Shown piece by piece: positions 29,390 through 37,255 of a stretch of DNA of 64,000 nucleotides. Numbering within the stretch: the stretch's first letter is position 1; every line of letters begins with the position of its first letter. Made by a program: the position numbers and the translations under genes. The notes under the pieces are model-generated. The model did not search any database, had not been told where the DNA came from, and saw only the letters and a program-made list of their open reading frames with translations. The stretch lies in contig NZ_AP012323.1 in assembly GCF_001025135.1 (NCBI RefSeq), positions 186,001 to 250,000 on the forward strand, in the 5' to 3' direction. The DNA is from Bifidobacterium bifidum ATCC 29521 = JCM 1255 = DSM 20456 (GTDB lineage: Bacteria; Actinomycetota; Actinomycetes; Actinomycetales; Bifidobacteriaceae).

Positions 29390-30697
29390 ATGGATGGTAC
29401 GCCAGAAAGTGTGCCCATGTATCCGTATGAGATTGCCACCCGTCTTTCGGATCTGGGCAGACTTGACTATTCCGCTCAGCCGGTGATGGAGTCCACCCGG
29501 GATGATCTCGATCCATTGGAGCGTGACCGCCTGCGCAAAATCATCGCTTCCTATCAATCCAGTGACCGGAATCTTTTGGAGCTTTCGGATGCGGACTTGG
29601 AGAAATCGCTGCGCCTTGTTGTGTCGGTCAATGGTGAGCTGACGCCGACTTTGGCAGGGTTGCTGCTTATCGGCAACGAAGAAGCGCTGCAGAGGCTTGT
29701 GCCGACGAATGAGGCGGCTTTTCAGGTTCTTGTGGGTACCGACATCAAGGTGAATCAGACCTACCGTGGCCCGTTGCTCAAAACCATAGAACAGATAGCC
29801 GAGTCGTTCAAGCCCTGGAATCCAGGCACGGAGCTGACCGTGGGTCTGTTTTCTTCGGTGGTTCCCGAATTTGACGAAAGGGCTTTCCGAGAGGCTTTGG
29901 TCAACGCATTCGGCCACAGGGACTATTCGCTTCTTGGTCGTGTGCGGGTATTGGTGGATGATGCCGGCTTAACCATTGCTAATCCCGGTGGATTCGTGGA
30001 AGGTATCAACGTCCATAACTTGCTTACTGCGGAGCCGCGTGGCCGCAATCCATGCCTGATGGATGCGTTGAAGAGAACCGGTCTCGCCGAACGTACGGGG
30101 CGCGGCATCGACCGTATATTCGAGGGTGCTTTGAACTATGGCCGTCCTCTGCCTGATTATTCGAGGTCCAACAGGCGTGGAGTGTCGGTGCTGTTGCCTC
30201 GTAGTGTGCCCGACAAGGCGTTTGTGGAACTGCTGGCCGAGGAACGTGAGCGCAGCGGCAAGTCCATGTCTCTCGATGGTCTGCTTATTTTGGACAAGCT
30301 CAAGAGTGAACGTCGTTGTGGCTTTGATGTGTTGTCGGGCTCTCTGGACATGAGTGACCAGCGTCTGCGCACCGTACTGGGGCAGCTGACGGAGGCGGGG
30401 CTTGTTGAAAGCGCTGGCGTTGGAGCTCGCCGCACGTATATGTTGGGTGCGAAAGTGTATCGGCGCAGCGGTAGGGCGATGGAATACGTTCGCCAATCAG
30501 ACATCGATAGGGTGCGGTATCCCGAACTGATCATCGAGTTAATGCATGAACAGAAATCAGTGAGCAAAAACGATGTGATGGAATTGCTGCATCTTGAGGA
30601 GAATCAGGCGTACTACCAATTGCGAAAACTAGTCCTTGAAGGACGCGCTAAGAAGGTCGGCAGTGGACGCAACGTGCGGTATGCGGCAGTACGTTGA
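29390..30697 (+). pseudogene. AlbA_2/Schlafen-type ATP-binding regulator, 5'-truncated
   Basis: The frame gives 435 residues from ATG 29390. The HATPase_c_4 part (about residues 140-270) shows Arg-Glu-Ala-Leu-Val-Asn-Ala-Phe-Gly-His-Arg-Asp-Tyr-Ser, then Asn-Pro-Gly-Gly-Phe-Val, and Gly-Leu-Ala-Glu-Arg-Thr-Gly-Arg-Gly-Ile. Two winged-helix-like segments follow at the C-terminus. Complete relatives (RecG-like, AlbA_2/Slfn domain) start roughly 100 residues earlier with the nucleic-acid-binding AlbA_2 domain, which is largely missing because the sequence switches to the HNH gene near 29380. No ribosome-binding site precedes the first Met. A fragment retaining ATP binding and winged helices could still be made, so complete loss of function is not certain. 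Confidence 0.75.
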
Positions 30698-30728
30698 ATG
30701 AGATACGCAGATCATTCTTGAACGGTTT

Positions 30729-30785
30729 TCTCTGAATTCCGAGATTTATCTCTGAATTCAGAGAAAGAATATCGGAATTCAGAGA
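30729..30785. promoter_or_regulatory. Three phased copies of a 16-bp palindrome
   Basis: TCTCTGAATTCCGAGA (30729-30744), the perfect palindrome TCTCTGAATTCAGAGA (30749-30764) and TATCGGAATTCAGAGA (30770-30785) follow each other at 20- and 21-bp steps, about two helical turns. The outer two also form a 17-bp perfect inverted repeat with each other. This is the form of a cooperative operator. It starts 32 bases after the stop of the AlbA-type gene; no clear target gene follows. Confidence 0.7.
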
Positions 30786-31707
30786 AAACTAGTGTGCGAT
30801 GTGGCTATTCCGCTTCAGGAATTATGTACGATTCGAACGTGGCCTGTATCTGCGATGCCGTCAGCCGCTTTATCGGTATGCTCCCTATGCGGGGCTTGAT
30901 GTGGTTCCCGTAGCTGTTCCCATAGCGCGTCCTTGTGCTGTCGGCGATGTTCCAGATAGTTCACGTCATGCTCCCTTGCGTGATGATTCACATGATTCGC
31001 GTCTTCATGGTAGCGTCTCCCGCCGGCGCATGAGTGACTGGTCACGCTGTCAGTGGAATCTCCCCGACGGATATCCCGCCTATGCGGGATATCCACGCCG
31101 GCGTACGGAGATTCGCATGTTCGGGCGTACGATGGACCCGGTTTTTGCAGGATGCGGCCAACGCCTTGGATGGGCATGGGCCTGCAACCATCGTGAGCCG
31201 CCACGGGCGTTCGGCGATCGCCGGGCGGCGGATCGAGAAGGATCGGGCGATCGGGGCCGCCCACCATCCGAAACCATCGTCGGCGTCGCTTCAGCGGGGC
31301 ATGCCGACGGTTCGCGTTTTCCGGCAAAGGGTCGGCCGGCGCTTTCCTCATTGAAGTTCGACGGGTCATGGTCCCGCCGTGAGGGTTGGACCGGTAATCG
31401 GGTGATGCCGAACGTCCCGACGGGACGGCGGCCGTGTCATCAAAGCGACCGCACGAACTCTCCGCCCGGAAGCGGACGGCGCTGATTTTGGATGACCCAT
31501 CGGCCGTGGCATTCCCGGGCCCGGAACATGCCATGGGGTTTGCGGACCCCGGGCGACGCCGCATGGCCTTCCCGTTCCCGCGCCACGGGCGGCGGCATGG
31601 TTCATGGCGCCGACGGTGGGTCCGTCCGCACGCGGAGCGCTTCCATGCCTCGCTGACGGATGGTGGCGATCCCCCCCCGCGGAGAGGAGTATTGTTTCAT
31701 TTGTAGA
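30786..31707. other. Gene-poor scar region
   Basis: Several long frames exist on both strands, but none has family-like sequence, good ribosome-binding sites or consistent codon use. Local structures include GTGACTGGTCAC (31034-31045) and a perfect 11-bp hairpin GGATATCCCGC/GCGGGATATCC (31069-31094) nested inside GAATCTCC/GGAGATTC. A run of eight C residues occurs near 31671. The region probably holds decayed genes. Confidence 0.4.
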
Positions 31708-31718
31708 TAACATTGTTA
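31708..31718. promoter_or_regulatory. Candidate repressor site before the MFS exporter
   Basis: TAACATTGTTA is a perfect short palindrome 20 bases upstream of the exporter start and before its AGGAGA ribosome-binding site. It could be the operator of the TetR protein encoded at 35015, which is now separated from the exporter by the IS. Confidence 0.35.
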
Positions 31719-31738
31719 CACAGTAGGAGAACATTGAT

Positions 31739-33307
31739 ATGCAATCTGAACGTTCGTTGATTCCCACCCCCATGCCGGTCCGGAGACACGCACGGTCCGG
31801 GAACAGGGGGCTGGCCCTCACCGCCCTGTGTCTGGCGGTGCTGCTGGTCGTGATGGACAACACCATCGTCAACGTCGCGATTCCCACGATGAGCGACGCG
31901 TTGAACGCCTCGTCCACGGACCTGCAGTGGGTGGTGGACGCCTACACGCTGTCCTTCGCGGCGCTGCTCCTGCCCGCCGGCAAACTCAGCGACCGATGGG
32001 GAAGAAGACGGATGCTGCTCGTCGGATTGGCGGGATTCGCCGTGGTCTCCGCAGCTACGGCCTTCTCCTGGGCCCTGTGGCAGCTGGTGACGCTGCGCGT
32101 GGTGTTGGGGGTCTGCGCCGCGCTGATCTATCCGGCGACGCTGTCGTCAATCATCGTCATCTTCGAAGGCTCCAGGTACCGTAGCCTGGCCGTTGGCCTG
32201 TGGGCGGCGACATCAGGGGTCGGCATCGCCCTGGGCCCGATCATCGGCGGCGTCCTGCTGGAGCACTATGCGTGGAATTCCATTTTCTGGGTGTGCTCCG
32301 TCATCGGCGTGGTGGCGCTGGCCTGCATCGCGGTGGCGGTGCCCGAGGTACGGGCGTACCGTTCCGAGAGGTTCGATTTCCCCGGCACCGTGTTATCGGT
32401 GGCCGGCGTGGGCCTGCTGGTGTGGGCGATCATCGAACGCCCGACTTACGGCTGGCTCTCCTGGCAGGTCATAGGCGGCATCTGCGCGGCCCTGATCATA
32501 CTTGCGGTGTTCGCGGCGGTCGAGGGGCATACGCACGCCCCGCTCATCGATGTCGGCCTGTTCCGAAGGGCCACGTTCACGAGCAGCACCTGCGCGATCT
32601 GCGTCGCGTTCTTCTGCCTGTTCGGCTTCATCTTCATCACCACCCAATGGTTCCAGGCATTGCGTGGATACACCGCATTGCAGACGGCGGTCGCGACGCT
32701 GCCCTTCGCGGTGGTCATGGCGGCGGTCGCCCCGTTCGCCACGCAATTGGCGAAACGTTTCGGATACCGGTCGGTCGTCTCGACGGGACTGCTGTTCCTG
32801 TCGGCGAGCATGTTCGTGGTCACGCGTGTCGACGCCCATTGCAGCTACTGGTTCGTGGTCGTACCCACCATGGCCCTGATGGCGGCCGGCATCGCCCTGA
32901 TCCAAGGGCCCGCCACGGACGCCCTGATGAGCACCGTTCCGGAAAGCTCGACCGGCACCGCATCGGCTGTCAACGACACGATCCGTGAGATCGGCGGCAC
33001 GCTGGGCGTCGCCGTCATGGGGTCCGCGATCTCCTCCGTCTACCCCGACGAGCTCTCGGACTCGTTGTCCGGACTGCAGATCCCGTCTTCCATCGCGAAA
33101 GCCGCGGAGGATTCGGTGATGGCCGCGAAATCGATCCTTCCGCACCTGCCGGCAGGCATCCGACAGACCGTGGAGCAGTCCGTCTCGACCAGTTTCATGA
33201 GCGCCACGCATGCGGCATGCTGGATCGCCTGCGCCCTCGCATTGGCGTTTGCGCTGCTCTGCTGGATCACACTTCCCAAACACGATTCAGGCAATCTCCC
33301 CCAATAG
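31739..33307 (+). CDS. MFS drug:H+ antiporter-2 (14-span) exporter
   Basis: This 522-residue membrane protein belongs to the DHA2 (EmrB/QacA) family. Characteristic parts are Leu-Val-Val-Met-Asp-Asn-Thr-Ile-Val-Asn-Val-Ala-Ile-Pro in span 1, Gly-Lys-Leu-Ser-Asp-Arg-Trp-Gly-Arg-Arg-Arg (motif A), and the motif C region Trp-Ala-Ala-Thr-Ser-Gly-Val-Gly-Ile-Ala-Leu-Gly-Pro-Ile-Ile-Gly-Gly in span 5. About fourteen spans are predicted. AGGAGA precedes the start. It is followed after 15 bases by the acyltransferase fragment, so it was the first gene of an operon. Its job may have been to export the product of that pathway rather than general drugs. Confidence 0.92.
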   Translation: MQSERSLIPTPMPVRRHARSGNRGLALTALCLAVLLVVMDNTIVNVAIPTMSDALNASSTDLQWVVDAYTLSFAALLLPAGKLSDRWGRRRMLLVGLAGFAVVSAATAFSWALWQLVTLRVVLGVCAALIYPATLSSIIVIFEGSRYRSLAVGLWAATSGVGIALGPIIGGVLLEHYAWNSIFWVCSVIGVVALACIAVAVPEVRAYRSERFDFPGTVLSVAGVGLLVWAIIERPTYGWLSWQVIGGICAALIILAVFAAVEGHTHAPLIDVGLFRRATFTSSTCAICVAFFCLFGFIFITTQWFQALRGYTALQTAVATLPFAVVMAAVAPFATQLAKRFGYRSVVSTGLLFLSASMFVVTRVDAHCSYWFVVVPTMALMAAGIALIQGPATDALMSTVPESSTGTASAVNDTIREIGGTLGVAVMGSAISSVYPDELSDSLSGLQIPSSIAKAAEDSVMAAKSILPHLPAGIRQTVEQSVSTSFMSATHAACWIACALALAFALLCWITLPKHDSGNLPQ

Positions 33308-33322
33308 AAAGGAACATCCATC

Positions 33323-33526
33323 ATGAAAGACGACGGACGGATCCCACGGATCAAGGACACGGATATGACGGACCGTCTCCTGACGGCCGGCGCGATAGCG
33401 GAGGACACACGCAACCCCATCGGTGACATCGCGGCATGCTTCCCCGGTCACGGCAGCCAGAGCGTCGGCATGTTCCACGGCTGCCTGTCCGGCTTCCCCG
33501 AAGCCCGGCAGGTGGATTGGCAACGG
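33323..33526 (+). pseudogene. Acyltransferase (FabD/PKS AT type) N-terminal fragment
   Basis: The gene starts with ATG 33323 behind AAAGGA, 15 bases after the MFS stop. Near residue 40 it shows Cys-Phe-Pro-Gly-His-Gly-Ser-Gln-Ser-Val-Gly-Met, the beginning of malonyl/acyl-CoA:carrier-protein transacylases. It is cut at residue 68 by the IS3-family element; the frame then runs 14 codons into IS sequence. The catalytic Ser (GHSxG) and all later parts are missing, and no continuation was found beyond the other IS end. Good codon context suggests it was once a real gene. Confidence 0.7.
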
Positions 33527-33542
33527 TGTGTTGGACGGTTTC

Positions 33543-34301
33543 TTAGAGGACGAGTCCTTGTTGTGTGAATTCGTTGGGGCTCCGGTATGCGAGGGTGGAG
33601 TGGAGTCTCTGGTTGTCGGACCACCACACATAGTCGTCGGGGTCGGAGCGTAGTTGTTCCAGGCTGGTGTAGTGGTTCCGGTATATGAGCTCCTTCTTCA
33701 GGAGCCTGTTGGTGGATTCGACCACGGCGTTGTCGAACCCGCCGCCCCGGTCCGTGCGGAACACCTCCACCTCGGTCAGGGGGAAGCCGAGCGTGGCGAA
33801 CGCGGCCATGACCAGGCCGGCGGCGCGGCCCGTGTCGGCGCCGTGGCCGGCGATGCCCCTGTTCGCCAGGCCGATGAGCGGGCACGCGTACGCCCACTCG
33901 CCGCCGACGCGCACGTACGTCAGGTCACCGGCCAGGTGGGCGCGCGGCCCGTAGCCGTCGAACTCGCGGTCGAGGATGTTCGCGAGCCCGGCCTCGTCGG
34001 CCCGCGTCCTGTGCGGTTCGGACGTTCTGCGCGCGTACGCGCCCGCCATGCCCCGCCGTTTCATGATGTTGACGATGCGCCTTCCGGAGGCGGTGACGCC
34101 CCTCCGCTCCAGCGCGGCCTTGATCTTCCCGGCGCCGCAGCGCTCATGGCCGTCGCGCCGGACCGCGCGCACGTCGCCGGCGATCGGGTCCACCCGCCCG
34201 GCTTCGGGATGTTCGATCATCCAGTAGCAGGCGGAGCGGGGAACGCCCGGCATCCTGCACTGCGCCGATATCGGACAGCGGGAGGCGTCGGCCCGTATCA
34301 C
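33543..34301 (-). pseudogene. IS3 orfB (DDE integrase), internally deleted
   Basis: This 252-residue frame has the HTH_21-like region, then the integrase core: Gly-Asp-Leu-Thr-Tyr-Val (first Asp), Arg-Thr-Asp-Arg-Gly-Gly-Gly-Phe (second Asp) and Asn-Ala-Val-Val-Glu-Ser-Thr (Glu). In active IS3 transposases the second Asp and the Glu are 35 residues apart; here only about 10 separate them, so roughly 25 codons are missing in frame and the catalytic triad cannot form. The protein would be inactive. Confidence 0.85.
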
Positions 34302-34303
34302 TG

Positions 34304-34591
34304 CTACCTTCGTGCGAATACCGGCGCCGCCTGTTCTGAAACGTCCACCTCCATCTCCAACTGTCCGTTGCGCTTGCGCAGCTCGACCGGCTCGTTCCGC
34401 TCAGGGGTGCGGTTGTCGGCGGCTTTCGCGGAGCCGCTGTCGCGGATGCCCTGGACCCAACGGTGCAGCGTGGAACGCGAGATGTCGTACTCGTCCTTGA
34501 TCTCGCGCGCCGGCTTGCCGTTCTCGTAAAGCCGCACGATCCGCCGCTTGAACGACTCCTCGTAGTGGCGGGGATGCCTCGGGTCGGCCAT
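34304..34591 (-). CDS. IS3 orfA helix-turn-helix protein
   Basis: This 95-residue transposase DNA-binding subunit (HTH_Tnp_1 type) has Tyr-Glu-Glu-Ser-Phe-Lys-Arg-Arg-Ile-Val-Arg-Leu-Tyr-Glu-Asn-Gly-Lys, the recognition helix Ser-Arg-Ser-Thr-Leu-His-Arg-Trp and a C-terminal coiled coil. In the family a programmed -1 shift near the end joins orfA to orfB. Here the partner is defective, so orfA alone may act only as a repressor. Confidence 0.85.
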   Translation of the reverse strand: MADPRHPRHYEESFKRRIVRLYENGKPAREIKDEYDISRSTLHRWVQGIRDSGSAKAADNRTPERNEPVELRKRNGQLEMEVDVSEQAAPVFARR

Positions 34592-34642
34592 CGTCGGCCT
34601 CCAACCTCATGTCAATCGACCCCCATCGAACTGTCTAACACA

Positions 34643-35014
34643 TTGTAGCCAATCCATGCGGGAGCTCCGCATTCTGAAGGACGCCCTGCGGCACCACCGG
34701 TAGCCGACGGGCATGCCTGACGTGCGTGCGGGACGATGCCACGGTGCCGCCGTCCCACACGCCGACGGCATCATATGCGCGATGCCCCGGCATGGCACGC
34801 GGCGGGAGGACGGCACGCCCGCGCCGGCCAGCGTTCCCCGACATGTCTTGGCTCGGTGGCAATCTCAATGCGGTGGGACTAGCCATCACACCCATCGAGG
34901 CGCGGTCCAAGAGCGTGGCTGGACCTTCGACCCCACCCATCATGGGACGGTGCAGGGACCTATGGGCCGGATGGCGTTTTTCATCCGTAACGGCGGGATG
35001 ATGCGGAGAAGCAT
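34643..35014. other. Gap between the IS end and the TetR gene
   Basis: No convincing gene is seen. Neither strand continues the acyltransferase interrupted at 33526. A GGAGAAG ribosome-binding site for the TetR gene lies at its right end. Confidence 0.4.
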
Positions 35015-35650
35015 ATGAGGACTATTCGGAAAACGACAAAAAGCCAGCGGACGCCCACCACCGAGATCAGGGGCCTCATACTCGACGCCTCGAAACGAAT
35101 CATCGAAGAGGACGGCTATGACGCCTTCACCATCCGGCTTCTCTCGGAAAAGGCGGATGTGTCCCCCGCGAGCATCTACCGGCATATCGGCGACAAGCAG
35201 GCCGTCATCGACGCTCTCATCGACGACAGTTTCCAGACGTTACGGGAGAAGCTCCTGCGCGTCACCACCGAGGATCCCCTGCAAAGACTCTACGATGCGG
35301 GAGTCGTATACCGCGGGCACGCCAAGGCGTCGCCCGGCATCTACGCCCTGTTGTGGCGATGGCATGCGGGCGAGGCTTCGGAGGCATGCCTCGCCGCCAT
35401 GACCGAGCTGGTGCGCTACGGGCAGGCCGCGGGAAAGATCCGGAGGGATGACCCGCACCTCATCGCATGGTCCATATGGTCCGCCGTGCACGGATTCGTC
35501 CAATTCGAGACACGACCCGAACATGATACGCCCGTCGACGATGACGATGCGGCCTATTCCTTTCTGCTCCGGCTGCTCATTCGAGGGGTCCGCACCCCTC
35601 AGACGGTCTCCGAGGGAACGGCGACCATCGCGGATACCAGCCGATCGTAG
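35015..35650 (+). CDS. TetR-family regulator
   Basis: This 211-residue DNA-binding protein has the TetR helix-turn-helix at about residues 17-65 (Ile-Leu-Asp-Ala-Ser-Lys-Arg-Ile-Ile-Glu-Glu-Asp-Gly; Ala-Asp-Val-Ser-Pro-Ala-Ser-Ile-Tyr-Arg-His). A TetR_C_33-like ligand domain includes Leu-Leu-Trp-Arg-Trp-His-Ala-Gly. A short basic N-terminal extension precedes it. It is the same strand as the MFS exporter, and convergent with the phosphopantetheinyl transferase gene. Before the IS event it may have controlled the exporter operon; TAACATTGTTA at 31708 is a possible site. Confidence 0.88.
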   Translation: MRTIRKTTKSQRTPTTEIRGLILDASKRIIEEDGYDAFTIRLLSEKADVSPASIYRHIGDKQAVIDALIDDSFQTLREKLLRVTTEDPLQRLYDAGVVYRGHAKASPGIYALLWRWHAGEASEACLAAMTELVRYGQAAGKIRRDDPHLIAWSIWSAVHGFVQFETRPEHDTPVDDDDAAYSFLLRLLIRGVRTPQTVSEGTATIADTSRS

Positions 35651-35717
35651 AATCGCCATTGGCCGCGCAACGCCACATCCCGTCTCACAGCGGCGAACGT
35701 TCCATCCGCCTTCAGGC

Positions 35718-36245
35718 TCACGGATACCTTACGGAAGTCCCCGTCCCGTCCAATGCGGACAACGCCTTCGAGGCGGCCTCCTTCGCGCAGAAGGCCGCCC
35801 TACGTTCCACCGAGGAGACCATACGCAATGATGCGAGCTCTTCGGAAGAGAACACGAACCGCATGATCCCGTCGGACAATCCGTCCGAATCGTCCACGTC
35901 CACTCCCACGGCACGGATTCTTTCCGCCGACGCCACGGCGGCGACGCACAGCGACGGACAATGCGACAGCGATCCCACGATGCCGGACGGCCAGAGCGGT
36001 TCACCATCCGAACCTTTGAGTATGGGCCCGTCATGGCCGATACGTCGTAAGGCCTCGTGGGCCAAAAGACGCGTCTCCGTGAATTCCCTTCTTCGTTTGG
36101 CCGTGGCGTTCCCGACCAAGGCCCGCTCACCGTCGAACAATCGCACGCGGCGCGTCCCCTTCCCCGAGATCAGCACCTCGCAGCCGGAGGCGAGCAGCGG
36201 CCCGAACAGGCGAGCCCGTCGCATCATGAGGTCTGCGCACATCAT
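35718..36245 (-). CDS. 4'-phosphopantetheinyl transferase, probably frameshifted
   Basis: This Sfp/EntD-type enzyme would load 4'-phosphopantetheine from CoA onto carrier-protein serines. Conserved blocks are Gly-Ser-Leu-Ser-His-Cys, Val-Gly-Val-Asp-Val-Asp-Asp (Mg2+ site) and Phe-Cys-Ala-Lys-Glu-Ala-Ala-Ser-Lys-Ala. The frame stops 20 residues after the Lys-Glu-x-x-x-Lys motif. One frame over, 45 further codons down to a TGA at 35599 read Phe-Arg-Lys-Val-Ser-Val-Ser-Leu-Lys-Ala-Asp-Gly-Thr-Phe, which is the expected C-terminus. Loss of one base in the C run at 35739-35742 explains it. The start at 36245 is chosen because a good -10 box ends eight bases before; 36287 is an alternative. Confidence 0.82.
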   Translation of the reverse strand: MMCADLMMRRARLFGPLLASGCEVLISGKGTRRVRLFDGERALVGNATAKRRREFTETRLLAHEALRRIGHDGPILKGSDGEPLWPSGIVGSLSHCPSLCVAAVASAERIRAVGVDVDDSDGLSDGIMRFVFSSEELASLRMVSSVERRAAFCAKEAASKALSALDGTGTSVRYP

Positions 36246-36253
36246 GGAGACTC

Positions 36254-36281
36254 TATATACCGAAACCCACAAACCCAGCAA
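36254..36281 (-). promoter_or_regulatory. Promoter of the phosphopantetheinyl transferase gene
   Basis: On the minus strand TTGCTG (36276-36281) and TATATA (36254-36259) are 16 bases apart, and the -10 ends 8 bases before ATG 36245, so the transcript would be almost leaderless. Between 36282 and 36690 no gene or RNA is recognised. Confidence 0.55.
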
Positions 36282-36690
36282 CGGCAAGGCTTTCTACCAA
36301 TTCCCAGAATGAGTGTACCACTCTGTTCGCCGCTCAAAGCCCGCCAGAAGGAAATTTGCGCTTTTCCATACCTTCACGCCGACAAGAGGTGTCACGATTA
36401 CCTATATCTCCCATACTTTCTATGTTTTCTTGTGTAGGAAAATGTAAAAGTGTAAACACCGTCGGAATCGACGGAGACGTTCTCATATGACACGCCGATC
36501 GATCATCGAATGTCATGAGTGGCTCCCTTCAGACATAGAGTGGTACACCGATTTGGCCTACCGGATGCACCACGTAACGTGCCACCGATATCGTCGGGCC
36601 GAACACCCTCTGAAGACACTACAAGGAAACTATTCCGACAGTCCAAGCCGTTCGGAATCGTTGAAAGGAAACTGTTTTCGGCAAAAGAAA

Positions 36691-36718
36691 AGGGCTTTCG
36701 AATTTCTTCGAAAGCCCT
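36691..36718 (-). terminator. Displaced tRNA-Ser terminator
   Basis: A perfect 12-bp stem (AGGGCTTTCGAA / TTCGAAAGCCCT, 4-base loop) is followed on the minus strand by TTTTCTTTTG. It lies five bases beyond the 18-bp tRNA-end copy at 36723-36740. It is best explained as the original terminator of the tRNA-Ser gene, moved 16.8 kb away by the island. Confidence 0.75.
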
Positions 36719-36722
36719 GCTA

Positions 36723-36740
36723 GCGGAGGATACGAGATTC
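36723..36740. repeat. Island attachment repeat, distal copy
   Basis: GCGGAGGATACGAGATTC is identical to 53495-53512, where it forms the 3' acceptor/T-arm part of tRNA-Ser. Here no tRNA continues past it, as expected for the far attachment site of an element integrated into a tRNA 3' end. Confidence 0.9.
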
Positions 36741-36946
36741 TGTGCAGAATGCGAGAAAAGCCTTATTTTCCGCCAGTTTTCGAGACTGCAAGGTGACGAC
36801 GCCACGGTAATTCCCACTGTTTATACGGGCCAACATGTCCCTTCTAGTAGTGCTACAGTTAATTCCACGATCATTCCGATTGTCGTCTGCATGACGTTAA
36901 AGCAATTACCCATGGCAAGGTCTGCCTTGCAGGAAGGAAGATTATC

Positions 36947-37138
36947 ATGTCAGCAACGGTCGCTCCTTGGAATTTGGAACCTATCTCCGTGACTATTGCC
37001 GAGGCCACCCGTCTTCTAGGCTTCAAAGACTCCAAAACTGTCTACAACCTCATTTATCAGGGAAAGATCAAAGCCCGCAAGGTCGGGCGAGTATATCTTG
37101 TCTCCTACGCGTCCCTCAAAAAACTCATTGAAGGCTAA
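36947..37138 (+). CDS. Excisionase-like helix-turn-helix protein
   Basis: This 63-residue protein has the MerR-like winged HTH_17 fold of excisionases: Ser-Val-Thr-Ile-Ala-Glu-Ala-Thr-Arg-Leu-Leu-Gly, then Ser-Lys-Thr-Val-Tyr-Asn-Leu-Ile, then Gly-Lys-Ile-Lys-Ala-Arg-Lys-Val-Gly-Arg-Val-Tyr-Leu-Val. GGAAGGAAG precedes the start. As the first gene after the distal attachment site, it is the best candidate for the recombination directionality factor of the integrase at 51773, or for an early regulator of the island. Roughly 200 bases before it hold no other gene. Confidence 0.85.
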   Translation: MSATVAPWNLEPISVTIAEATRLLGFKDSKTVYNLIYQGKIKARKVGRVYLVSYASLKKLIEG

Positions 37139-37255
37139 GTATCCGTACTTGGAAAACGTGAGGTCACGTCAACGGGAATTGACACGACCTCAAAGAATCC
37201 ATGTTCATGCGCGCTGCTGTTTGCAAACCGGCGCGAGATAAAAAGGACCCTTACA

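Larger units (their letters stand above)
33527..34642 (-). mobile_element. IS3-family insertion sequence (1116 bp)
   Basis: The ends are imperfect inverted repeats: TGTGTTGGACGGTT at 33527 and TGTGTTAGACAGTT read inwards from 34642. Inside, on the minus strand, are orfA (34304-34591) and orfB (33543-34301). The flanks do not show a target-site duplication (left ...CAACGG, right TTGTAG...), and the disrupted acyltransferase gene does not resume, so an adjacent deletion after insertion is likely. The element is shorter than most IS3 members because orfB has lost an internal segment. Confidence 0.9.

Noticed and set aside
31034..31354. Phd-type antitoxin suggested by a Gly-Pro-Ala-Thr-Ile-Val-Ser-Arg-His-Gly-Arg stretch
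   Set aside because: Only about ten residues look similar; the rest lacks the fold pattern and no toxin gene is adjacent.
30799..31564. Protein-coding genes in the scar region on either strand
   Set aside because: Composition is unlike the neighbouring genes, no ribosome-binding site or family resemblance was found.
35659..36312. 217-codon plus-strand frame opposite the phosphopantetheinyl transferase
   Set aside because: Ser/Arg-rich shadow translation; the minus strand carries recognisable enzyme motifs and a promoter.
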